This document shows, one piece after another, positions 8,455 to 16,383 of a stretch of 64,000 nucleotides of DNA. Below the pieces are notes generated by a model. The model was given only the letters and a program-made list of their open reading frames with translations, searched no databases and was not told the DNA's origin. Position 1 is the first letter of the stretch, and each line of letters starts with the position of its first letter. The position numbers were made by a program, and so were the translations under genes. Source of the stretch: CAYWMD01 sp964458575 (GTDB taxonomy: Bacteria; Verrucomicrobiota; Verrucomicrobiia; Limisphaerales; JADLHS01); NCBI GenBank assembly GCA_964458575.1, contig CAYWMD010000008.1, positions 105,552 through 169,551 of the forward strand. The letters run 5' to 3'.

Positions 8455-9966
8455 TCAAGGACATTCATGCCCGGTGATGTTGCATTTTGGTTTCTCGCCG
8501 ACTGTCCCGATGATGTAAGCACCGCCGGACGGGCATTTCGGGAGGACTTTATTTGGGCCCCGGCCAATATATTCCTGGAGATCTAACATGGAAGGAGTGT
8601 CTGTGGCTCGCTTCCCCATTTCGAGAGCCCATTGCTGTTTGGCTCCATCAATCTGGCGCAGGTTGTTGATGCATTCGTTTTTGGCAGCGGTTACCGGGTT
8701 CGGCACTGGTGATCCCGCCTGCCTTGAGGCCCCTATGGCAGCTTGGTGCAATTCGTTCATCGCTCGCATGGCGTCTTCATTTGCCAGTGCTGCCTTGAAG
8801 AGGTTGGACTTTCGGTCAATCAGTGCTTCCACGTATGTGCCGGACGCCGCCCACGGGAAAGGAGTATTCGTACGCGGTGGCAGATGGCCGCAAAAGTAGG
8901 CGCCGATGATTTCATCCTGGTCCGGCAACGCTGCATCAATCAGCGCTTGCGAAGCTTTGACCCAAATCCGATAAGTTTCGTCGAATGCAGGGTCAACGTC
9001 TGGCGATTTGGCTTTCATTTCGATCAAATGGTCATTGGCAAGTTTCGGATTTCTGACTGCAAATGCGCGCCAAATTCGGCCTGGGACAAACTGCGCTATC
9101 GCCCGGGGATTTTTCGACAGAGGCCACTGGGTCGTCGTGCTCACCAGTGCTTGAAGGGCAGCAGCGTAGCCACTCATTGCTGGCGACTTCTCCGATGCGG
9201 CAATATCCGCCTTCAAACGGAAAGCCGTTAACAAGACGCGCTCTCCAAAAACCCGGCACTGAAAATCGGTGCCAATCAAGTGCCCGGCCGCCGCCAGCAT
9301 AAGGTCCGAGATTTCCCTTCGGGTTCCGAGGTCGGCGTCCTTGGCCAAGCGCTGCAACACATTGCCCTGCGATTGCAAATTAATAATTTCGAAGTTGTTC
9401 CACCGACTTGCCATCCAACTCGACGCACACAGCCGGTCTTGTCCCTTCAGATTCAACGCGCTCAGGGCCTTGAAAAGCACGTTGGATACTGCTCCACCAT
9501 AGAGACGCAACTCAGGGCAAGCTGCTCCTTTTCGAAAAGCCTCCAGAGTTTCCATCTCCTGGCCTGGTTTGAACAACTCGGTCGCCCGTAAATAGTATCC
9601 GAGCGCGTTATCAGGATCACGCCGGATTAGCTCCGCGACCGATTGCTCGTCCACGCCGTCCATCGCGCTGGCCATAACAATGGCCAGTGGACCACATTCG
9701 GGTTTGGCCTTGACTGCCATATCCAAGAGTTCGGACCGCACCGGGTCTCCCGGTTGAGGTAGAAATGAAAGACCCAGCCACACGTCCGGATCGGTGGTCC
9801 GAGCCGCAACCGCTCGCAGATTCGATGCGGTCGTGGCCTGATCAACAGTTTCATTTAACGACGGAAACGGAAACGTATTTCCTTGGCAGCGCGGAACCGA
9901 CGCCACCAAGTAAGCTGCCACGGCTAACGATGCAAGCATGACTTTTTGTAGTTGGGATTTTTTCAT
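8455..9966 (-). CDS. Secreted protein of unknown function with pseudopilin-type C-terminal domain
   Basis: A 503-residue protein with a signal peptide (LQKVMLASLAVAAYLVASVP, cleavage about residue 30). A long alpha-helical middle follows that I do not recognise. The C-terminal 75 residues (CINNLRQIDGAKQQWALE... CPSGGAYIIGTVGEKPKCN...GHECP) match the tail domain usually found after the prepilin helix in Verrucomicrobiota pseudopilins. Here there is no prepilin leader, so the domain has been moved to a differently exported protein. The gene starts 11 bases after the anti-sigma gene and is the third gene of an ECF sigma operon, so it is likely controlled by that sigma factor. Confidence 0.7.
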   Translation of the reverse strand: MKKSQLQKVMLASLAVAAYLVASVPRCQGNTFPFPSLNETVDQATTASNLRAVAARTTDPDVWLGLSFLPQPGDPVRSELLDMAVKAKPECGPLAIVMASAMDGVDEQSVAELIRRDPDNALGYYLRATELFKPGQEMETLEAFRKGAACPELRLYGGAVSNVLFKALSALNLKGQDRLCASSWMASRWNNFEIINLQSQGNVLQRLAKDADLGTRREISDLMLAAAGHLIGTDFQCRVFGERVLLTAFRLKADIAASEKSPAMSGYAAALQALVSTTTQWPLSKNPRAIAQFVPGRIWRAFAVRNPKLANDHLIEMKAKSPDVDPAFDETYRIWVKASQALIDAALPDQDEIIGAYFCGHLPPRTNTPFPWAASGTYVEALIDRKSNLFKAALANEDAMRAMNELHQAAIGASRQAGSPVPNPVTAAKNECINNLRQIDGAKQQWALEMGKRATDTPSMLDLQEYIGRGPNKVLPKCPSGGAYIIGTVGEKPKCNITGHECP

Positions 9967-9977
9967 AAATGATTCCC

Positions 9978-10499
9978 TCAGTTGTTATCGGGTAGAATTG
10001 GAAGTATCGGGGCGGGATTGTAATTTACCGCCACCTCCATCGGGACCAGGGGGATTTGCAATTTTCGGTAAGGCGCTGCCCATTGTGCGAACGCGGCGTC
10101 TTTCGATTCCTCGGAATGGCCGGCTGCGTCAGGTATCGTCGCCCTGACACTCGCAATTTGATGCGGCGCAGCCGGCGTTTGGTCGCGGCTGGAATGACTT
10201 AAGGCAAACCACGTCCAGATTGACAAGATAAGAACCACCGCTGCCGCAGCTGCCAATGACATTGGACGTGCCCACTTGAGCCATAGCGGTCTCGACCAAA
10301 CGATGTTCGAGGTGCTCGCATCCCCGACGTGAATGGCGCGCAGCGCAGCCCGTCCGCAATCGTTAAGCCATTGCATTTCCTGGACGAATTGCCGGCAACT
10401 TGCGCAGGCGGCAACATGCCGCTCTACTTCGAGGGCTTGGGCCGCCTCAAGTTCGCCGTCAACGAAAGCCGAAAGGTTTTGGGGATCAGGACAAGACAT
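9978..10499 (-). CDS. Anti-sigma factor with zinc finger (zf-HC2) and one membrane helix
   Basis: A 173-residue single-pass membrane protein. The N-terminal anti-sigma domain holds the H-x3-C-x2-C zinc site (RHVAACASCRQF, residues about 28-40), the binding platform for an ECF sigma factor. One transmembrane helix follows at about residues 82-103 (SLAAAAAVVLILSIWTWFAL). The rest is a periplasmic tail of unknown role. The ATG at 10499 (MSCPDPQNLSAFVDGEL) overlaps the 3' end of the sigma gene by 14 bases, which suggests translational coupling and equal amounts. The frame is open further upstream but that is antisense-like extension within the sigma gene. Confidence 0.88.
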   Translation of the reverse strand: MSCPDPQNLSAFVDGELEAAQALEVERHVAACASCRQFVQEMQWLNDCGRAALRAIHVGDASTSNIVWSRPLWLKWARPMSLAAAAAVVLILSIWTWFALSHSSRDQTPAAPHQIASVRATIPDAAGHSEESKDAAFAQWAAPYRKLQIPLVPMEVAVNYNPAPILPILPDNN

Positions 10500-11034
10500 G
10501 GATGGACCTTCTGACGATTCCCTTCCTGGCCAGCGCCGCGCGAAGGGATGTTTTTGCCTCAAAGATGGTCGCTTTGACGGTGCCGAGCGAAACCTCCATC
10601 GCCGAGCCAATCTCGGCATAAGACAACTCTTCCAGGAGGTGCAGCGTGATCATTTCCCTCTGCCGCTCCGGCAACTCCCGAATCGCATCAATCACTTCGC
10701 GGGCATCCTCATTCAGCACCACGGCGCGATCCGCGGGCGGAAGGTGCTGCGGCTGGCTCAAGCCGTATTCGGCAGGGAGAACCTTGGCCCGCTTGTGGTT
10801 TGCCGCATGGGCGGTTCGCACAAGGATTCTGTAAGCCCACGTCAAGAACGACGAGTCCCCCCGGAACGAACCATAAGATTTATACGCGCTCAACATACTT
10901 TCCTGCACAACATCATCAACGTCGGACCTCGACCAACAAAGGACTGTGGCCGCTCTCGTGAAGGCGGGATACGCCCGCGCGGCAACAGACTCAAAGTCCT
11001 CTCTACGACCGCCAATGTCGGATTCAGGCTGCAA
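10486..11034 (-). CDS. ECF RNA polymerase sigma factor (sigma-70 family)
   Basis: A 182-residue protein with region 2 at about residues 20-90 (SDVDDVVQESMLSAYKSYGSFRGDSSFLTW) and region 4 at about 115-170 (LPERQREMITLHLLEELSYAEIG). The helix-turn-helix includes AMEVSLGTVKATIFEAKTSLR. Regions 1 and 3 are missing, as in extracytoplasmic function sigma factors. It should direct RNA polymerase to an alternative promoter set, probably including its own operon. The start is a TTG at 11034 because no in-frame ATG lies near region 2. Its partner anti-sigma factor overlaps its end. Confidence 0.92.
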   Translation of the reverse strand: MQPESDIGGRREDFESVAARAYPAFTRAATVLCWSRSDVDDVVQESMLSAYKSYGSFRGDSSFLTWAYRILVRTAHAANHKRAKVLPAEYGLSQPQHLPPADRAVVLNEDAREVIDAIRELPERQREMITLHLLEELSYAEIGSAMEVSLGTVKATIFEAKTSLRAALARKGIVRRSIHVLS

Positions 11035-11477
11035 TCTTTGGTGGTTAGTGGAATTTCAACGGCAAAAGGTTTAGTTCAAATTTCACCACGGCTTCTGCTC
11101 AAGGCTTTGTAAAACTGTTTGGTCGGCACTCACCCGTTGGGTACATTCAACGGTAAGTGTGCCTGACCGGCCAGAACCGACAATTTATTTGCGCGTCAGC
11201 ATCCGCCGATGCGCTCAAACTAAACCGCTGCCAAGGTGTTTAGCTTGAGGTGCGCTCTGATTCTTGCCGATTCAACTGTGACCAGCGTTTCATTTGCAAA
11301 GTCCGCGATTGTCGCGCCGCGAACCAAGCAGTAGCCTCTTGCGCGTCAGAAATTGAAGCGGTCCAATACCATGCCGCAGTTGCTTTCAAACTCAGGCAGC
11401 CAGAAGCGAGTCACCGTCGTGATTTTCCACTCGCGCGTGGACACTCCGAAAACTGTTTCTACGGTGTCGCGACAATC
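11035..11477. other. Divergent intergenic region, no gene recognised
   Basis: About 440 bases lie between the sigma operon (leftward) and the DUF1016 gene (rightward). The base composition is more AT-rich than the neighbouring genes. An open frame runs from 11250 into the DUF1016 gene, but its residues look unlike the family, so I treat it as upstream read-through. Promoters for both directions must lie here; I cannot place them with confidence. Confidence 0.5.
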
Positions 11478-12557
11478 ATGAAAAAAACAAACGGTCTCAC
11501 CAAAATAAAGCCCGGATCCCCGGCGAAAGGCATGCCCAGAGCACTGTTGGCCGACGTGCGCGAATTGATTCTGACCGCGCGCTCCCAGACAGCGCAGGCC
11601 GTCAATGCGGGTCTGGTCACGCTTTACTGGCACATCGGCCGCCGAATCCATCAGGACATTCTCAAGGAAAAACGCGCGGAGTACGGCGGGCAAATTGTGT
11701 CCGCACTGAGTTCACAATTGGAAGCGGAGTTCGGACGAGGCTTTGGTGCGCGCAATCTTTTCCGAATGATCCGTTTTGCCGAAGTCTTTCCCGACCTCAA
11801 GATTGTGTCCGCACTGCGGACACAATTGGGCTGGACGCATTTTCGGCAGATCATCGCACTGGACGAGGCGCTTAAGCGGGATTTTTACGCGGAGATGTGC
11901 CGCATCGAACGCTGGAGCACGCGCACGCTGGAGAGGAAAATCGGCTCAATGCTTTTCGAGCGTACCGCGCTCTCAAAGAAGCCGGAGAAACTCATCCGCA
12001 AGGACCTCGCCGCGTTGCGTGCGGAGGACAAGCTCACGCCAGACCTTGTGTTCCGCGATCCTTACATGCTCGATTTCCTGCGGCTGCACGACAGTTACGG
12101 TGAGAAGGACATCGAGGCAGCAATCTTGCGCGAGATGGAGAGTTTCATTCTGGAACTGGGCGTCGGGTTTTGCTTTATGGCACGGCAGAAGCGGATGCAG
12201 ATTGACGACGAGGATTACTATCTGGACCTGTTGTTTTACCACCGAAAGCTGCGGCGGTTGGTGGCGATTGACCTGAAGCTGCGGAATTTCGAGGCGGGCG
12301 ACAAAGGCCAGATGGAGTTGTATTTGAACTGGCTGAAGCGCCACGAATGCGAGCCGGACGAGTCCGAGCCGCTGGGTATCATTCTTTGCGCCGGCCAGCG
12401 GTCACAGCATGTCGAGCTGTTGGAGCTGGAAAAGAGCGGTATCCACGTCGCGAGCTACTGGACGAAGGTGCTGCCGAAGAAATTGCTGGAGCGCAAACTG
12501 CATGATGCGGTGCGGCTGGCGCGGGCGCAATTGGATGCGCGAGAAATCGGCATGTAA
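11478..12557 (+). CDS. DUF1016/YhcG-type PDDEXK nuclease-domain protein
   Basis: A 359-residue protein. The N-terminal DUF1016 helical domain (residues about 15-165) contains LYWHIGRRIHQDIL and the typical GWTHFRQIIALDEALKRDFY. The C-terminal PDDEXK-like domain contains DDEDYYLDLLFYHRKLRRLVAIDLKL, with the Asp and the (I)DLK core expected for metal binding. Family members are suspected nucleases often found near mobile elements or restriction systems, but here the gene stands alone. The ATG at 11478 (MKKTNGLTKIKPGS) gives the family N-terminus. Its isolated position and scattered distribution suggest horizontal acquisition. Confidence 0.88.
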   Translation: MKKTNGLTKIKPGSPAKGMPRALLADVRELILTARSQTAQAVNAGLVTLYWHIGRRIHQDILKEKRAEYGGQIVSALSSQLEAEFGRGFGARNLFRMIRFAEVFPDLKIVSALRTQLGWTHFRQIIALDEALKRDFYAEMCRIERWSTRTLERKIGSMLFERTALSKKPEKLIRKDLAALRAEDKLTPDLVFRDPYMLDFLRLHDSYGEKDIEAAILREMESFILELGVGFCFMARQKRMQIDDEDYYLDLLFYHRKLRRLVAIDLKLRNFEAGDKGQMELYLNWLKRHECEPDESEPLGIILCAGQRSQHVELLELEKSGIHVASYWTKVLPKKLLERKLHDAVRLARAQLDAREIGM

Positions 12558-12595
12558 GAAAACTCCGTGTGCACCTGAAAAGGAGTGTCTTCCCG

Positions 12596-13804
12596 ATGAA
12601 CGTCAAAGCTCACATTCTGCGAAACGTGAAACTCGACGGCTGGCGCGACAAAATCGTCGGGCGCTGGTCCTATCGCGAACTCTGCGCCGACCCGAAATGG
12701 TTTCATGGCTGGATCAGCTTCGATTCCGTGGCCTTCAACCCGGATGACCGGCAAATCTACTGCGGGCTGAACTCGATTGATGGCGATTTGCTTTATCGCT
12801 TCGATCCGGCGACCGGAAAATTCGAGTGTCTGAACACCAAGCAGTGGACCGACGCCTACGACGTGAAGATTCACCGGACGATTTTGCACAATCCGCACGA
12901 TCACTGCCTTTACTTCGGCACGTCGCTGCTGCACGACATGGATGAACAGCAGAAGGCGGGCGGCGGCAAGCTGGTGCGGTTCAATCCCGCCAAGGGTTCG
13001 TATGAATTGCTCGGCGTGCCCGCGCCGCGGCTCTACCTCCAATCCATCGCCGCGGACTGGCAGCGCAACCTGATATACAGCTTCACCTATCCGGCGGAGG
13101 CGGTTTACAGGACGGACCTCACGACGAAGCGTTCCGAACTCGTCGCCTGGCTCGGCAACGCCATTTTGTTCGCCCAACCGCACAACGCCGTCGTGGACAA
13201 AAATTGCTGGCTCTGGGGCACGATGGCGGAAACGCGCGCGTGGGATGAGTGTCTCGGCCAACAGCCCGTGCGCCTTTTCAAATACCATCCCGACTTGAAC
13301 GAGCTGGTTTGCTTCGATCACGGCCTGCCGCGTTGGGAGGATAAAAATCAATTGCTCCCCGACCCGGTGCGCACCGGCGCGGTGACCAAGGTGCTCGGCG
13401 AAACCCGTCATCGCCAGGACTTCGGCTTCTGCGATTCGATGGCTTACGACGGCGGACGTTACATCTATGCGGGCACAGTGGCGGGCGTGCTGAGTCGTAT
13501 TGATGTCGAAACCGGGAAGGTGGAAAAGATCGCCAACGTCATCAGCACCGGACGATTTCCCGCGATGGCGCTGCGCGGCGACGTGCTCTACGGCGCGGGC
13601 GGCATGCATGGCCAAACGCAGCTTGTGCGTTGGAGCACTCGTACCGACAAAATTGAGTTCTTCTCCGACCTCGAAGACAAGTCCATTGGCCAACGCCCGG
13701 CGCGGATTCACGAACTGGCCGTGGACGACCAAGGCCGCGTTTACCTCGGCGAAAACGACAATCACGAACGGTCGAGCTACCTCTGGTCGGTGGAGTTTGA
13801 TTGA
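12596..13804 (+). CDS. Uncharacterised propeller-like protein
   Basis: A 402-residue protein without a signal peptide. Repeated strands of the form 'Y...D..TGK...L' (YRFDPATGKFECL, VRFNPAKGSYELLG, SRIDVETGKVEKI) and a Trp/Gly-rich pattern suggest a beta-propeller with six or seven blades. I do not recognise a named family. AGGAG at 12581-12585 sits ten bases before the ATG at 12596, a good ribosome binding site that decides this start. The MFS transporter that follows on the same strand is of a sugar-acid type, so a role in sugar-acid use is possible but not shown. Confidence 0.6.
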   Translation: MNVKAHILRNVKLDGWRDKIVGRWSYRELCADPKWFHGWISFDSVAFNPDDRQIYCGLNSIDGDLLYRFDPATGKFECLNTKQWTDAYDVKIHRTILHNPHDHCLYFGTSLLHDMDEQQKAGGGKLVRFNPAKGSYELLGVPAPRLYLQSIAADWQRNLIYSFTYPAEAVYRTDLTTKRSELVAWLGNAILFAQPHNAVVDKNCWLWGTMAETRAWDECLGQQPVRLFKYHPDLNELVCFDHGLPRWEDKNQLLPDPVRTGAVTKVLGETRHRQDFGFCDSMAYDGGRYIYAGTVAGVLSRIDVETGKVEKIANVISTGRFPAMALRGDVLYGAGGMHGQTQLVRWSTRTDKIEFFSDLEDKSIGQRPARIHELAVDDQGRVYLGENDNHERSSYLWSVEFD

Positions 13805-13852
13805 GTTGTGCAAACCTTTTGGACTGCGAAAGTGGCGGGACGGCGTCGTAGC

Positions 13853-13958
13853 GCAGACTGGCAGTCTGCCGTGTCGCGGATTGGCAATCCGCGCATCCTG
13901 TCAGGCGTGGTCGTCAAGCCGACTACCAGTCGGCGAACACAGCAGATTGTCAATCTGC
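13853..13958. repeat. Four-hairpin palindromic element (class A)
   Basis: Four near-perfect small hairpins occur in a row: 13853-13869 (stem GCAGACT, loop GGC), 13875-13893 (stem CGCGGATT, loop GGC), 13918-13934 (stem GCCGACT, loop ACC) and 13942-13958 (stem GCAGATT, loop GTC). The stems differ in sequence yet each pairs fully. The last two hairpins with their linker are an inverted, diverged copy of the first two. The element fills most of the gap between the propeller-like gene and the MFS gene and reads through as DWQSAVSRIGNPR-like peptide in one frame. Confidence 0.9.
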
Positions 13959-14013
13959 GTTACGCTGGTTTCGGCGTTAGCGTGCCGGGTTGTCGCGTTA
14001 CGAACTGAATGAG

Positions 14014-15315
14014 ATGCCCAACCGCATCACCATCCCAAAGCTCCGCTGGATTATCGCCGGTCTGCTGCTGGCCGTCACGCTGATCAATTACACGGACCGC
14101 ACGACGTTGCCCGTGCTCAAGGGCGACGTGAGCGGCGCGCTCAATCTCAACGACAAGGACATGGGCCTGATCTTCAGCCTGTTCCTGTTCGCCTACGCGA
14201 TCATGTATGCCGTCTCCGGCTACGTCGTGGACCGGTTGGGCACGAAAGTGGGCATGGCATTTTTTGTTTTCACGTGGTCGCTTTCGCAAATGGCGCACGG
14301 GCTGGCCGCGGGCAAATGGTCGCTGGCCGGATGCCGCGTTGCGTTGGGCCTGACCGAGCCAGGCAGCTTTCCGGCCGCCACCCGCGCCATTCGCGAATGG
14401 TTTCCGGCGCGGCAACGCGCGCTCGGGGTCGGCATTTTCAACGCAGGCTCGTCGCTCGGCGCCGCCGTGGCCGCGCCGCTGGCGGTGTTTCTGGCGCAGC
14501 AATATGGCTGGCGCACGGCGTTCATCTTCACCGGCGCGCTCGGACTCGGCTGGCTCGTGTTCTGGGGCATTCTCTACCAACCGCCGCAGCGCAACCGCTG
14601 GCTCAGTGAAAAAGAAGCGGCCGAGTTGAAGGCCTCCGGCGTCGCGGAACAACCCGAGCCGGCGGTGAAAGAACGCGTGGACTGGTTGGGCGTGTTGCGC
14701 AGCCGTCCCTGCCTGACGTTGATTCTCGTGCGGTTTCTGGCCGACCCGGTGATTTATTTCGTGCTCAACTGGTTTCCGGACTACCTGCAAAAGGAACGCG
14801 GCTTTGATCGCGCCATGATCGGGAAATACGCGTGGGTGCCATGGCTCTTCGCGGATTTTGGCTACGTTCTCGGCGGCTGGCTTTCGGGCCGGCTCATGCG
14901 CGCGGGTTGGACGTTGCCGAAATCGCGCAAGCTGGCGATGACCGTGGGCGCGGTGCTGCTGCCGGTCGCAGTGCTGGTGCCGCTGGCGCCGACGGCAACC
15001 ATGGCCATCGCGTTCACGTGCGTCGTGGTTTTTGGTCACGCCGTTTGGGTGGCGAATCTGCTGACGTTGCCGGCGGACATCTTCCGTCAGAATGAAGTCG
15101 GCACGGCGGCGGGATTTTCCGGCATGGGTGGCGCGATTGGCGGCGCGTTGGCCAATCTCGCCACCGGCCACATCGTTTCGCAATTCAGCTACCTGCCCAT
15201 TTTCATCTGGGCGGGAATGATGCACCCGATTTCGCTGCTGCTGATCTGGGTGCTGTTGCCCGCGCGGGTGTTTGAAACGAAGTCCACGATTGTCGCGCCG
15301 GGAAGCAATAAGTAG
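14014..15315 (+). CDS. MFS transporter, anion:cation symporter type (sugar-acid transporter-like)
   Basis: A 433-residue inner-membrane protein with about twelve hydrophobic segments. Family signatures are INYTDRTTLPVLKGD near the first helix, GYVVDRLGTKVG between helices 2 and 3, and GLTEPGSFPAATRAIREWFP in helix 4. These match the ACS family that takes up hexuronates, galactonate and related organic anions with a proton. The exact substrate is not readable. The ATG at 14014 (MPNRITIPKLRW) is preferred to the TTG at 13990. It lies 210 bases after the propeller-like gene with a palindromic repeat between. Confidence 0.88.
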   Translation: MPNRITIPKLRWIIAGLLLAVTLINYTDRTTLPVLKGDVSGALNLNDKDMGLIFSLFLFAYAIMYAVSGYVVDRLGTKVGMAFFVFTWSLSQMAHGLAAGKWSLAGCRVALGLTEPGSFPAATRAIREWFPARQRALGVGIFNAGSSLGAAVAAPLAVFLAQQYGWRTAFIFTGALGLGWLVFWGILYQPPQRNRWLSEKEAAELKASGVAEQPEPAVKERVDWLGVLRSRPCLTLILVRFLADPVIYFVLNWFPDYLQKERGFDRAMIGKYAWVPWLFADFGYVLGGWLSGRLMRAGWTLPKSRKLAMTVGAVLLPVAVLVPLAPTATMAIAFTCVVVFGHAVWVANLLTLPADIFRQNEVGTAAGFSGMGGAIGGALANLATGHIVSQFSYLPIFIWAGMMHPISLLLIWVLLPARVFETKSTIVAPGSNK

Positions 15316-15351
15316 GCTCGTGCGCGTCAGGACCAATGCCGGTGTAGCCAG

Positions 15352-15690
15352 ATGAAACTGCCCAACGGTCAGAATTGCGATCTCGGTACGAAGCTGGAGG
15401 ATTACTCGTTGAATCCCCTGCATCGGGAGGGCCGTCACAAGGCGCGGGTGTTTGAATCGGTGCTCGGCATTACCCTGGCCAACGCCGCGGTGCTGCGCGA
15501 GGCAATCCTCACAGCGGCGGCTTCCTCGGACGCTGCCGAAGCGCGCGGACACAACGACTTTGGCAAGATTTACAACCTGCGTTTCCGCATGACCACGGAG
15601 CGCGGCAGCGCAACCGTGATGACCGGTTGGATTGTGCTGGACAACGAAGACTTTCCAAGACTCACCCCTGCTATATCGTTTAGTCGATGA
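15352..15690 (+). CDS. DUF6883-like protein
   Basis: A 112-residue soluble protein whose order of motifs (MKLPNGQNCDLGTKLEDYSL, NPLHREGRHKARVFESVLG, then TERGSATVMTGWIV and EDFPRL) matches the DUF6883 family as I know it. Such proteins are small, cytosolic and of unknown activity; some occur as domains in polymorphic toxins. The stop overlaps the start of the following DUF4926 gene in ATGA, so the two are translated together. The pairing of these two families suggests one functional unit, perhaps toxin-antitoxin-like. That is inference. Confidence 0.7.
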   Translation: MKLPNGQNCDLGTKLEDYSLNPLHREGRHKARVFESVLGITLANAAVLREAILTAAASSDAAEARGHNDFGKIYNLRFRMTTERGSATVMTGWIVLDNEDFPRLTPAISFSR

Positions 15691-15932
15691 ACACAGCCAT
15701 CCAATTGCATGACGTGGTCGCCCTGCTGGACGACACGCCTGCCCGGCATTTCGAGACGGACAAGCCGCTGGTGCTGCGGCGCGGGCAGATCGGCACGGTG
15801 GTGATGATGTATGACGGGTCGGCATTTGAAGTGGAGTTTGCTGGTCGCGACGGGCGTGCGTATGCGACCCTGACGATTCCCGCCGGGAAATTGATGGCGT
15901 TGCACGAAGCGCCGGTGGCTGCTGCCGCTTGA
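15687..15932 (+). CDS. DUF4926-like protein
   Basis: An 81-residue protein with the family pattern LHDVVALLDDTPARH, RRGQIGTVVMMYDGSAFEVEF, then GRAYATLTIPAGKLMALHEAP. It is a small SH3-like beta protein, cytosolic, with no known biochemical role. Its ATG lies within the stop of the DUF6883-like gene (ATGA overlap at 15687-15690). The coupling suggests it binds or neutralises its partner; this has not been shown. Confidence 0.75.
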   Translation: MNTAIQLHDVVALLDDTPARHFETDKPLVLRRGQIGTVVMMYDGSAFEVEFAGRDGRAYATLTIPAGKLMALHEAPVAAAA

Positions 15933-15999
15933 GCCGTTGCGCACGCGCTTTTCCTTCCTACCGCGAACGCGATTGGCGTTCCCCGGAATTCCGTGAAAC

Positions 16000-16063
16000 T
16001 GACAGGAAGATTGAGGGCAAGAAAATGAACCGAAACCAAGTTGCCTGTTTTCCTGCCAACAAT
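16000..16063. repeat. TTTTCCTG-type dispersed repeat, reverse copy
   Basis: On the minus strand this stretch reads GGCAGGAAAACAGGC, CATTTTCTTGCCCTCAATC and TTCCTGTCAG. These are the same word types as the repeat at 7158-7229. It lies in the gene-free stretch between the DUF4926 gene and a small membrane protein. Confidence 0.45.
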
Positions 16064-16081
16064 ATTCCTCCCTGAAATTCT

Positions 16082-16184
16082 TTGGAGCGCGACCTTCAAG
16101 TCGCTTCAATGCTCGAAGAGAAGTGAGTGAAATCTTGACCGGTGGACTCGCGGTAATTCAAACGGCGTGAACGCCGCGCTCCAA
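16082..16184. repeat. Inverted-pair hairpin element (class D)
   Basis: Arm one (16082-16109) reads TTGGAGCGCGACCTTCAAGT and onward; arm two (16157-16184) is its diverged reverse complement ending GCGCTCCAA. The inner hairpins differ in sequence (CGAC/GTCG with a CTTCAA-type loop in one, GGCG/CGCC in the other) while keeping pairing. About 47 bases separate the arms. It lies in a gene-free stretch. Confidence 0.8.
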
Positions 16185-16229
16185 TTCAGCACCGTAGGTG
16201 TGGAATCTTGGTCGCCACCGCGTGGTAGA

Positions 16230-16335
16230 GAAAGATCAAACGCCGAAGGAGCGACATCTTCTGGAAAATGCCGCTCCGACGGAGCTTGGGGGTGGGTGGG
16301 TGCGTTCTACAAGCATGCCGCGCCTACGGCGCTTG
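16230..16335. repeat. Direct hairpin repeat (class I, ATGCC-hairpin-TT)
   Basis: Two short hairpins in the same orientation share flanks ATGCC and CTT: GCTCC-GAC-GGAGC at 16273-16285 and GCGCC-TAC-GGCGC at 16320-16332. Stem bases differ in a compensated way. The preceding CGCCGAAGGAGCGACATCTT (16240-16262) is part of the same dispersed family. The rest of 15933-16383 holds no gene I can support. Confidence 0.7.
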
Positions 16336-16383
16336 TGATTCCCTGCCTCGTTGTTAGTCCGTCAATGAAGGCGCACACGCTTC

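Noticed and set aside
12455..13813. 452-codon open frame on the minus strand
   Set aside because: Antisense to the propeller-like gene, which has a good ribosome binding site.
13853..13958. CRISPR array
   Set aside because: The hairpins are not identical direct repeats and have no uniform spacers; no cas gene is near.
13960..15825. 621-codon open frame on the minus strand
   Set aside because: Antisense to the MFS transporter and the DUF6883 pair; His/Arg/Gln-rich translation without domains.
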